From a virus, in IMG/VR virus record IMGVR_UViG_3300042478_000653, positions 1 to 26,482 of that record: a DNA stretch of 26,482 nucleotides. One strand, written 5' to 3'. The translations under genes and the position numbers were made by a program. Shown in pieces: positions 7,202 through 16,189 of this stretch. How positions within the stretch are numbered: position 1 is the stretch's first letter; each line of letters starts with the position of its first letter. The notes under the pieces were generated by a model. That model saw only the letters and a program-made list of their open reading frames with translations. It did not search any database and had not been told where the DNA came from.

Positions 7202-8655
7202 GTTAATATCACCTTTCTGAACAATCTTATATCTGATTTATTAGTTCCAGGAACTAATAGCATTTGTCCAAATTCAAATGCATTACTATTTATTATCTGA
7301 CCATAACTAAAAATTATATTACTGAAATTAAATTTATTTGTTTTACTTGAAGTAATATCTTCAAAAAATATAGAAGATGATGATAATGAATTTGTAATGT
7401 CTAATTTATCAAGCAATGATGAATTATTTCGAATAGAATTAGCCAAAAATGCCAATTCTAATATACTTGGAATATAGTAATCAGCAAATCCAGTACGTAT
7501 TCTGCCTTTGATTGTATTCACAGTTACAAAATCTAAACCAAAAAAGTCTGTCTTATTACCATATGTATTATAGAAGCCATCTGATAAAGATGTTTGGGGG
7601 ACTGATGAAGATATCTCTTCAGTTGTTAAAAGATTTGTATTTATATTATTAATATCTACAATCAAAGCACAAGTTTGATTTCCATCTCTAGGAGTAGAAT
7701 CATCATAATATTTTTCTTCTGGAGATTGTAAATTCAGTGAACCATAAACTTTACATAAAGATGAACTTGGAATATATTTTCCAATGTAGATGCCGCCTTT
7801 ATATGAATCACCTATTTGTATATTTAGAGCATCAAATGCTGCTTCTGACATGGATTCGGGTTCTATAACTCTAGCAGTTTCTACTATAGGTAATTGTGGA
7901 GCATAAGAATTTCCACAAAATATTGTATTATTTTCACCATAACTTGATGAAATCCAATATCCATTGCAATTATGAAGCATGTTAATTTCACAAGAATAAC
8001 TAAAACCTGAATCATTTCTTGTTAATGTATAACAAGTGCCAATATCAAAAATAGAATTTGATTCTTTTCCAGTAGCTATTTTAGCAAAGTTATTAGAAGT
8101 TATTGCATTCGGTTCACATTCAACCTCAGAACATAAAGAATTTGATGTAAACAATGGAGTATTTTTCAATTGTCCATTTTCAAATGTTATACCCTTTAAA
8201 GAGCATTCTTTTTCTGAACATACATTTTCGCATGTTATTCCTATAGGAAAACCAGCACCATCATAATCCATATAACAACATGCTTTTGGAATTCTTATAT
8301 CTCTTCCAGGATTATTTGGATCCTGAGCTGAAATATTACCACCTATTCGTGTACATTCACATAAAGTTACTTGCTTTACACCTATAGTATTATTGTTTGT
8401 TAAAATAGAAGAATCATTAATTACTGCTATTTTTTGTGAAGGTGTAAGATAAGAGCAAGCATAACAACTTACTAATTCACCTTGATTTGGGCATTCTGCA
8501 TTTGTACCAGCAATAAATGTGCCATTTTTTATAAAACATTCGTAAAATGACAATTCTTCACTAGTACCATTTGTAAAACAACAAGTACCAATAGCCTTTA
8601 AATCTGATCCAAAATTTACGACAGATTTAACTCTAGATCTAAATTGCGTACTCAT
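7198..8655 (-). CDS. Cys-rich DUF1566-like structural protein without collagen stalk
   Basis: This 485-aa protein is the fourth member of the adhesin cluster. Residues 1-200 are Cys-rich, with CC repeats at GTCCF (about 23-27) and KACCY (about 125-129) spaced like the repeats in its neighbours. Near residue 280 a GDSYKGGIYIGKY segment opens a DUF1566/Lcl-C-like domain, which continues with a CALIVDI strand and GFADYYIPSILELAFLANS at about 388-406. The end is degenerate: the usual YWSST block is replaced by IFFEDITSS and the VRPVR block by IRLFRKVIL. Unlike its three neighbours it has no Gly-X-Y stalk, so it may attach to another fibre. ATGA overlaps link it to the 1510-aa gene and to the 166-aa gene. 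Confidence 0.8.
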   Translation of the reverse strand: MSTQFRSRVKSVVNFGSDLKAIGTCCFTNGTSEELSFYECFIKNGTFIAGTNAECPNQGELVSCYACSYLTPSQKIAVINDSSILTNNNTIGVKQVTLCECTRIGGNISAQDPNNPGRDIRIPKACCYMDYDGAGFPIGITCENVCSEKECSLKGITFENGQLKNTPLFTSNSLCSEVECEPNAITSNNFAKIATGKESNSIFDIGTCYTLTRNDSGFSYSCEINMLHNCNGYWISSSYGENNTIFCGNSYAPQLPIVETARVIEPESMSEAAFDALNIQIGDSYKGGIYIGKYIPSSSLCKVYGSLNLQSPEEKYYDDSTPRDGNQTCALIVDINNINTNLLTTEEISSSVPQTSLSDGFYNTYGNKTDFFGLDFVTVNTIKGRIRTGFADYYIPSILELAFLANSIRNNSSLLDKLDITNSLSSSSIFFEDITSSKTNKFNFSNIIFSYGQIINSNAFEFGQMLLVPGTNKSDIRLFRKVILT

Positions 8656-11600
8656 GTATCACAATCCTCAAAAGTATTTAGAATATTTAAATTAGAAGGA
8701 TCCATTGGAACACAGATAGAATCTGTTTGATTTACATATATTTTCTTATTAATTAATCTGAGATCTCCAGCAAATCCTGAAGATGTACATGAAAATTCAG
8801 GTATACTTCCAAGACAATCATTACAACCACTACCACCATTGGCAAAACATGCAGCATATAATGTTCTTATTAATTCAGACCATAAACTACAATTTTCACC
8901 TATATCATATGGATCATCAATGACTACTGGTAAAGCAAAACAAACTCTTTGTTTACGACTATTTATAAAGTATGGTATTCCAGGATTACCACAAGTGGGC
9001 CACACTACAGTGTTTCCCACACAAGGAGTTCCAACATCAGTGGCACATTGAAATGCATTGATTGCATTTGGAAAACCACAGCCATCATATAAATAACTAC
9101 CACAAGCAGATACTGGTGGTTCATCAATTAAGCCACATGAAAGACTTACCTCAACATTAACTTTATTACATGATAAATTTTCATTTATTGAAACTGTACC
9201 ACTTGCATAAAAATAGGAATCATCACAATTTAGACTTCCTGCCTGAATACAACAAGAATTACTTCCAGTATCAGGGCAATCTGGGTAACATTCTATTGAT
9301 GGATCTTCATTACCACATTGCTCACCAAATCCAGCTCTCAATTTATTGCATACCATAAAATTATATGAAGGACAACGATCACCAGTAAAAAAGTCACCAT
9401 CACAAACATGACAAGATAATAATTCACCAGATGGTTCAAAATTACATCCTTGTCCAAAACAATTCGTTGATAATGTTATATCTGTAATATTTCCATCTGA
9501 TTTTTGATTTACAGTATTATCTGGTGAAATTATATCAGTAAAAATTACCAATCTAAGTGTATCTGCAAATGATTTAAGATAATAACCATCATCATAAGGA
9601 TCGTTATGTGTAGTATCATTTTGAATATCATCAAATGATGGCATGTATGATCTTATATTTGGAATTGTGATGCAACAAATTACATCAATACTTCCATCTT
9701 GATTTAAAAATTCAGGAATAACTAAATTGCCTTTAGGATACGTTCTTTTATTCTCATAAAATGGATCAGCAATAGCATTTGAATTTTTATAAATATATTG
9801 CGATCGATTTATTGCATATGAAAATTGATGTAGATTTATATCGCTTGAAGTATCTGGAATGAAAATTAAATTATTATTATCAAAATCACGTGGAATGTTA
9901 TCAATCAAAAATTCATGATAATATCTATTTCCATTTTCAATTGTTGCTGTTGATTTTATCTTTATAGCACCAGAATCAAATATAATGGCATCATCTCTAG
10001 TTTTATATTTTTTACAATCTAAAGATAGATTTTGATTAAATTGTTCATATTTATAATTATATTGTGGGTCTACTAAATCAACAATCCATGGATGACCTGG
10101 ATCATTTAATCCTACCGAATAATTTAAATATTCATTAGCTAAATTACTAAGATTAAAAAATCTATTTGAAAAATTCATTGATAATTTAGATAATAATTTA
10201 TAATACGATTGTATTGTATTGCTTGGAATACCAGAAGCAGTTTGTGGATTTATTATTTTATTATATCCATGTGCGTGATAACCAACTAAAAGCATACCAT
10301 ATGGAATATATGGTAAAGATGATGTAGGATAGTTTGGAATAAATGTGGTTGATTTTACACAGGGAATAAGATATCCAGAATCTACGAAAGGTTGTAAAAA
10401 GTCATTACTAGTAACTATATGATCCAATTTTAAAAATTTACATTGTTCATCTATAAGTGCATAATATAAATAATTTAGTGGAGGAATATTAGTATTATAT
10501 TCCATATTTGTTGAAGCAATATAAAATATAGTTTCATCTTGTTTAGATGGTATTGAAAATAAATTTGTATTTAATGAAGAACCATTAACCAATGGTCCTA
10601 TTCGTGGATCAGCATATGTTGTTGTAAAATTTGCATTTCTACACTCAGAACTTATAACTGAACCTTCATTTGCTCTATGTATAACTCTAAAACCCTGTCC
10701 AGGTTGATTATTTCCAATGTTGTGAGACATTCTTACGATATCATATATTCCAGTTATACCAAATGTATTAAGACCCATATTTAAAAAATGATTTTTATAA
10801 TCATTAGTATTATAAGCTAAAGGTCTAAGTTGGCCTTCGAAAATTTCTGATACACTATTTTTTCTTATACCTCCATATAAAGGTCCATTTAATTGTCTAC
10901 GTAATTTATCAGTTCCTGGCATAAATACATTAGCGTCTATCGTCTGTATATCTCCATTTCCATCTGTATCTTCACTTGTTTGTGATAATGGATTAATGGA
11001 ATCAATGGTATCTGTTCCGTATGAATTTGTTATTCCTCGTAATGCAGCTAAATTTTGTGAGTAATGTCTTGGATAATTAGTTCTTAATAGATAAAATCTT
11101 AATGATTTAAATTGATCAGAAGACATGGATTGAACATTTGCTATGTTTAATTTTAAACATACTCGACCAGTGCCATCTTCATCTATTTTTATTATATTTA
11201 CTCCAGCATTAAAATCAGCTATGTTATTACTTTCAACTGGAATAAATAAATCTTTTACAGCCATTCCTTGTCTAAAAATATAACGAATTTGATCATTACC
11301 AAATTTTTCGTGATATTGAAAAAATGCTATACCACTTGTAAAATGTGATGTAATTTCAGATGATTCTAAATTTTCCTTTGGATACATTTTTATGGATGTA
11401 AGACAATCCATTGATGTCGGCTCAGTACAATCAAATAATTCAGTAAATCCTCCACTAGAACATGCGCATTCTGGAGATGAACTACAATTACCTGGGCATG
11501 AAGTACCATCACCATTATATTGACCACCTTGAGACTGACATACAGTTTGGCTAACTTGTGTACAATCACAATCTTTACAACAAGCTCCAGATGGTATTAG

Positions 11601-13184
11601 ACATGTATTAATATCACATTCACCACCAATAAAACTACCCTTACATTGAGATTGATATTTTTGTGAACAAACTCCATTTTCACAACAAGCTCCGAATGGA
11701 TCATTCTGTGAATTTATATCTAAACATTCACAATTGATTTGATTACACGGTAAACCTTCTCCCATGAAAATTCCACCAACAGCATCACATTCAACTTTAT
11801 TTAATTCTAAACAACCACCTATAGTACAACAAGGTCCAGGTCCAACCAACTGATCACAACAGTTTGCTTCTGAACATGAACCTTCAACGGCTTTTCCACC
11901 AAGAACTTGTTCGCATAATAATTTTGTAAAGTTATCGCCCAAACATACACCATCTTTACAACAAGAAACTAAACCATCTTGTTCACAATTATTAGGACAT
12001 AATCTAGATCCGAAATTAGTATCATCTGGATTATTATTATACGCACCACAGGTAATTCCAGAATAATAACTACCACCGAAGGCTTCACATTCAGATGGTG
12101 TTGTATCTTCTATACATCTACCATTTGTACAACAAATTCCAGTTGATCCACAAGCATCTTTGCATGATCTCAATGGATAAAATGTTCCAAACAGTGATTC
12201 ACATGCTTCTTTTGTTATGTAATCTTTGCATTTTGTTTCAAAATTTTCAGCACTATAACAACATGATCCCAATGTATTTGATAATACACAGGAATTAACA
12301 TCAACATCAAAACCTCTAGCAGCAACTGTGGCCAACCATGTTTCGCCTTGATCAGTTGAAGTTATATTAATAATTGATTTACCACATGTTAAATAATTTT
12401 CACCAGATTCAAAATAAATATTTTCTGGGAAATGCCATATATTTTCATTTTCTGGAATCAATGTTAAAGATATTGATTCATTTGCTCTAAATGTACCAGT
12501 AATTCCTGCGATACCAATTGGTGTTGCTAAGTAAAATGTTCCTGCATCATCAGCATTTAGATAGATTAAATCATCATCTCTAGTAATTGGACCAACATAT
12601 TTTATCTTAGAGGAAGCATTTAATTTTGCTCTACCATTTCCAGAACCAGTATCATTATATACGAGTGTTCCATTATAGTAATTTGCATCATAAGATACGC
12701 CAATAGAAGTGCTAGATATTTGACTATTTGTTTTCAAATATACTAATGTATTTTGATTTAAATTTGCTATATCAAGTTCTGATGGTGCTTCTGATATATT
12801 TGTATGAATATAGATATAATCTGAATCTTCAGTTAAATATAAAGAACCAGTGAATGTCATTCCACGTATTGAAACAGTCTGTGTTCCTGAATCATATGAT
12901 GATATAAAACTATAAGAATCTTCTGGACTTGTTGTGCCACCAATATAAAATTCACTCGTAGCACCACGGAAATTTCCAGTTACTTCTTGGGTTGAACCAT
13001 TGGATAATGTCAATATTATACTATTAGTGTAGGCTTGTATAGATTGAATATACACACCATAATCACCAGTTGGTCCTGTAGGGCCAGTATTTCCCGTTTG
13101 TCCAGTATTTCCTGTGGCTCCTAATTGACCAATTGGACCCTGTGGCCCTCTTATAACGTATGTTCCTATAGTACTTTTTGACAT
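8652..13184 (-). CDS. Giant collagen-like, Cys-repeat tail adhesin (1510 aa)
   Basis: This is the largest protein in the window and a probable fibre or adhesin. Residues 13-42 are ten perfect Gly-X-Y triplets (GPQGPIGQLGATGNTGQTG...). Next comes a beta segment (IILTLSNGSTQEVTGNFRG, about 56-74) of the kind seen after stalks in tail fibres. At 308-576 there are six CC repeats of about 35-57 residues: G-x-C-C, a central G-x-C, a cysteine about ten residues on, a GG pair, and a closing C(x)nC. Residues about 595-1235 are a large region I do not recognise, poor in cysteine. A second Cys-rich cluster fills about 1240-1500. There is no DUF1566 domain, unlike the 904- and 995-aa proteins. No signal peptide or membrane helix is seen. 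The Shine-Dalgarno is weak. Confidence 0.82.
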   Translation of the reverse strand: MSKSTIGTYVIRGPQGPIGQLGATGNTGQTGNTGPTGPTGDYGVYIQSIQAYTNSIILTLSNGSTQEVTGNFRGATSEFYIGGTTSPEDSYSFISSYDSGTQTVSIRGMTFTGSLYLTEDSDYIYIHTNISEAPSELDIANLNQNTLVYLKTNSQISSTSIGVSYDANYYNGTLVYNDTGSGNGRAKLNASSKIKYVGPITRDDDLIYLNADDAGTFYLATPIGIAGITGTFRANESISLTLIPENENIWHFPENIYFESGENYLTCGKSIINITSTDQGETWLATVAARGFDVDVNSCVLSNTLGSCCYSAENFETKCKDYITKEACESLFGTFYPLRSCKDACGSTGICCTNGRCIEDTTPSECEAFGGSYYSGITCGAYNNNPDDTNFGSRLCPNNCEQDGLVSCCKDGVCLGDNFTKLLCEQVLGGKAVEGSCSEANCCDQLVGPGPCCTIGGCLELNKVECDAVGGIFMGEGLPCNQINCECLDINSQNDPFGACCENGVCSQKYQSQCKGSFIGGECDINTCLIPSGACCKDCDCTQVSQTVCQSQGGQYNGDGTSCPGNCSSSPECACSSGGFTELFDCTEPTSMDCLTSIKMYPKENLESSEITSHFTSGIAFFQYHEKFGNDQIRYIFRQGMAVKDLFIPVESNNIADFNAGVNIIKIDEDGTGRVCLKLNIANVQSMSSDQFKSLRFYLLRTNYPRHYSQNLAALRGITNSYGTDTIDSINPLSQTSEDTDGNGDIQTIDANVFMPGTDKLRRQLNGPLYGGIRKNSVSEIFEGQLRPLAYNTNDYKNHFLNMGLNTFGITGIYDIVRMSHNIGNNQPGQGFRVIHRANEGSVISSECRNANFTTTYADPRIGPLVNGSSLNTNLFSIPSKQDETIFYIASTNMEYNTNIPPLNYLYYALIDEQCKFLKLDHIVTSNDFLQPFVDSGYLIPCVKSTTFIPNYPTSSLPYIPYGMLLVGYHAHGYNKIINPQTASGIPSNTIQSYYKLLSKLSMNFSNRFFNLSNLANEYLNYSVGLNDPGHPWIVDLVDPQYNYKYEQFNQNLSLDCKKYKTRDDAIIFDSGAIKIKSTATIENGNRYYHEFLIDNIPRDFDNNNLIFIPDTSSDINLHQFSYAINRSQYIYKNSNAIADPFYENKRTYPKGNLVIPEFLNQDGSIDVICCITIPNIRSYMPSFDDIQNDTTHNDPYDDGYYLKSFADTLRLVIFTDIISPDNTVNQKSDGNITDITLSTNCFGQGCNFEPSGELLSCHVCDGDFFTGDRCPSYNFMVCNKLRAGFGEQCGNEDPSIECYPDCPDTGSNSCCIQAGSLNCDDSYFYASGTVSINENLSCNKVNVEVSLSCGLIDEPPVSACGSYLYDGCGFPNAINAFQCATDVGTPCVGNTVVWPTCGNPGIPYFINSRKQRVCFALPVVIDDPYDIGENCSLWSELIRTLYAACFANGGSGCNDCLGSIPEFSCTSSGFAGDLRLINKKIYVNQTDSICVPMDPSNLNILNTFEDCDT

Positions 13185-13200
13185 AATATTCCAATTTTAT

Positions 13201-16188
13201 TTATTCAGCACATCCATATGATGCACCAGAGGGACATGAAGGACAAGATTCATAATCATGGTTTTCATAAACTTCAGAAATCCAATAACATAAAGGATTA
13301 TTTGTTTTTACGATTGGTATTCTTCTTACTGGACGCAACGCGGCAGATTTAGTATTTCTTGGTTTTGATTGTACAAATCCATCTGAGAAATTTTGCACCA
13401 ACATTGTTTCACCAGCACATGTATTCATACTTAATTTATATAAATCATTTTCATTTAAATTAAAATCCGATTTTGTAAATCTAAATTTACTATTATGTGA
13501 ATTATTTGGTGTTTCGTATATTGTATAAAATGATTTATCATCAGGATTATTATTATTCCATGAATGTAGGGTACAAAGACTTGTTGATGACCAATAGTTA
13601 AGTTCATCATTTAATGGATTATCACCATTAATTAATAGTGAATTATTTAAATCAACCATATTTGCGTAAATATAATTTAATTCAATAATGCTTGGAATAT
13701 ACCAATCTGTATATCCATTAATTCCTGTTTGATTTACAATAGATATCTGCTTTGTACAAGAATCTGTTGGATTATTACTATCCCACATTTCTGCATATTT
13801 TACTGCAAATTGTGTTATATCATTTTCAATAGTTGTTTCATTTACAGTATCAGACCAATTCTTTTTACCAGAAATACTACCATCATAAAAACAGAAACGA
13901 TCAAATGCATATTGATCACTATTTGAATTTCCAACTTGTCCTGGCGTTAAGTTTATAGATCTAAACCAAAAATATGTGTTTTCTTTTGATGTTTCATCAA
14001 ACATTCTTGTTGTCATGAAACCATCAAGTGGGCATGTGCTAATTGGTTCAAGATTGTAATTATTTAATCCCTTAACTCTTCCCTCAGACATACCCCATTT
14101 TAATAAATTATCACCTTCGTTGATCTCAATGTCATCTGGGGAGATTATTAATGCCCATAATAAAGGCATTCCAGTAGATTCATAAAATTGATATGCTAAT
14201 CTTTTATATTTAGATGAACCATTTAACCCAAGACCCTCAAATAACATAACGTCAGATAAATCTTGATTTGAGAATGCTAATTGAGATGCATTTGAATTAC
14301 CTTCAAACATACTTGATGATGGCCATTGTATTTCATCTTCTGAAGTTGAAGTTGATCTAACAAATCCATCATACGTTTGAATTATATGTGGTATTCCACC
14401 TTTAAATAAGCACTGGTTTTCTTTTGCTTCTTGTGGTAGAATTGTAGGATATGTTCTTATAAAATAATCAATATTTAATTTAGAAGCTGGCAAATCATCA
14501 GTGCCAAAAGTAATACCTGATTCACCAAAGCAATTTTTATAATTATAATTTGATGAATTATTTACAAAGCCTCTTGGATAATATCTACAACCTAAAACTT
14601 GTCCTCTTGCCAATAATGGTGTGGAAAAATTATTACATGGAGATGGATGCCCAACAATACCAACTAAATATCCACCAGCTACTTTTGTTCCTATATCCAA
14701 ACATGGAATATTAATTGTTGCTCTACATGATGTATTTGTTGATGAAAAATAACCTACACTAAGTTCAGATGTACAACATCTACCAGAAAATACACCTGGT
14801 CCTAAAAATACACCATTACACTCGTCTGCAAAGGTTTCAATAATATTTCCATCTGCTAAACAACATCCACCCTTTGATGTTTCCTTGCACGTAGCATCAC
14901 AATCACCCAGACATGATTGACCAGCATGGAATGTTGAATTTTCTATAGAAATACATTCAAAATTTGTAAAATTATCAAAGCATTTACCATTAATACAACA
15001 TTTTCCAGTAACTACGTCATTTGGACATGATGTTAAGCATGTAAAATATTCATCACTACCTTCTGTATTATTACATACCTGAAGTGGATTAAATATACCA
15101 CCATATTTCAAACATAATTCTTGGGAAGTATTTACGCACTTTCCATTAACACAACAAGCTCCCTCGGAAAAACAATCACCATTTATTAGTCTAGAAGAAC
15201 AAGCTGAAGTTCTAAAACTACCACCCATAGCCAAACAATATTCTTTATTAACATAATCAAGACATTTTATGTCAGAATCTGTTTCATTTAATTCACATAA
15301 ACAACAAGATCCAACATTTTCACTGGTTATTAATTGTGGAGTAAACGAATATCCACGATTGTATGTGTTTTTCAAAAATGAAATATTAAAATTACTTGCA
15401 CCACTTGAACCAATATACAATGTTTGATTTAATTCAATCTTATTATATACATCAAAATTTACTTGATATCTAGAAAAGTTTGGATTAATAGCATATGATG
15501 GATTAAAATTAAATAATGTATCAGCAATACCAGTAGCACCACTAAATCCTACTATATTTTGAGTAAATGATATAGAACTTCCATAATTTATATTATTGTG
15601 TATTGCGTGTCTCTCTGATGCTAATGGTAAATCCAACATAGAAATACCATTATCCCAATAACTATTAGGAACTCCTTTTGCTTTTGTGGCACTGTATATA
15701 AATGCTATATTACCAGTGTCGCCTACAGGATAAACTGTGTATGTTTTACCAGCTACTGATATTTTATTCACATCTACAGAAATTGAACTAAAAGAATTTG
15801 TAGAAGATTTAAATGTTATACCTTTAAGGGCTAATGTGGCTCCTTCAGTAAGTAATTGTATATTTAAATCTCTCAAATCTTCTGGTTCATGAACAATAAC
15901 AGAAATACCATTTGTAGTATTTCCCTTTAAAATAGAAAATTCATTACTATAAGCAGATGTATTTCCTTGTATATTTAAAGAAACTGAACCAGTTCCTCCA
16001 ATATAAATTGTAAGATTTTTTCCAGAAATATATGTAAAGCCAGTAATACCTAAACCAGATGCCCCAGTTGGACCAGCAATAAGTGGTCCAGTAATTCCAG
16101 TTGGACCAGTTGGACCAGTTGGACCTGTTGGACCTGTTGAACCAACAATATTGCTTATATAAGGTAAAAATGAGCTTCCTATAGTCAT
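13201..16188 (-). CDS. Collagen-like, Cys-repeat, DUF1566-type tail adhesin (995 aa)
   Basis: This is a modular fibre or adhesin. Residues 16-33 are six perfect Gly-X-Y triplets, mostly GPT, followed by a broken stretch (GPLIAGPTGAS). A beta segment with NLTIYIGGTGSVSLNIQGN follows at about 58-76. A Cys-rich region at 295-496 holds CC repeats (GSCCLC, GACCVNGKC, GKCCINGKC, GGCCLADG). At about 498 the DIGTKVAGGYLVGIVG segment opens a DUF1566/Lcl-C-like domain. This ends with GYTDWYIPSIIELNYIYANM (about 820-840), a YWSSTS block and AALRPVRRI (about 950). A last short Cys tail (SCPSCPSGASYGCAE) closes the protein. The first CC repeat (KCLDYVNKEYC) matches that of the 1510-aa protein (KCKDYITKEAC), so the genes are paralogues. 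The 904-aa gene starts one base downstream of its stop. Confidence 0.85.
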   Translation of the reverse strand: MTIGSSFLPYISNIVGSTGPTGPTGPTGPTGITGPLIAGPTGASGLGITGFTYISGKNLTIYIGGTGSVSLNIQGNTSAYSNEFSILKGNTTNGISVIVHEPEDLRDLNIQLLTEGATLALKGITFKSSTNSFSSISVDVNKISVAGKTYTVYPVGDTGNIAFIYSATKAKGVPNSYWDNGISMLDLPLASERHAIHNNINYGSSISFTQNIVGFSGATGIADTLFNFNPSYAINPNFSRYQVNFDVYNKIELNQTLYIGSSGASNFNISFLKNTYNRGYSFTPQLITSENVGSCCLCELNETDSDIKCLDYVNKEYCLAMGGSFRTSACSSRLINGDCFSEGACCVNGKCVNTSQELCLKYGGIFNPLQVCNNTEGSDEYFTCLTSCPNDVVTGKCCINGKCFDNFTNFECISIENSTFHAGQSCLGDCDATCKETSKGGCCLADGNIIETFADECNGVFLGPGVFSGRCCTSELSVGYFSSTNTSCRATINIPCLDIGTKVAGGYLVGIVGHPSPCNNFSTPLLARGQVLGCRYYPRGFVNNSSNYNYKNCFGESGITFGTDDLPASKLNIDYFIRTYPTILPQEAKENQCLFKGGIPHIIQTYDGFVRSTSTSEDEIQWPSSSMFEGNSNASQLAFSNQDLSDVMLFEGLGLNGSSKYKRLAYQFYESTGMPLLWALIISPDDIEINEGDNLLKWGMSEGRVKGLNNYNLEPISTCPLDGFMTTRMFDETSKENTYFWFRSINLTPGQVGNSNSDQYAFDRFCFYDGSISGKKNWSDTVNETTIENDITQFAVKYAEMWDSNNPTDSCTKQISIVNQTGINGYTDWYIPSIIELNYIYANMVDLNNSLLINGDNPLNDELNYWSSTSLCTLHSWNNNNPDDKSFYTIYETPNNSHNSKFRFTKSDFNLNENDLYKLSMNTCAGETMLVQNFSDGFVQSKPRNTKSAALRPVRRIPIVKTNNPLCYWISEVYENHDYESCPSCPSGASYGCAE
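16097..16141. repeat. 9-bp tandem repeat coding the collagen stalk
   Basis: Five consecutive 9-base units of the form ccagttgga are present; the first three are identical and the last two differ by one or two bases. They encode Gly-Pro-Thr triplets in the stalk of the 995-aa adhesin. Because the period is a multiple of three, gain or loss of units would change stalk length without a frameshift. Confidence 0.9.
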
Positions 16189-16189
16189 G

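Noticed and set aside
13185-13203. AATAAATA as a late promoter before the 1510-aa gene
   Set aside because: It has one mismatch to TATAAATA, overlaps the preceding stop region, and AT-rich matches of this quality are expected by chance.
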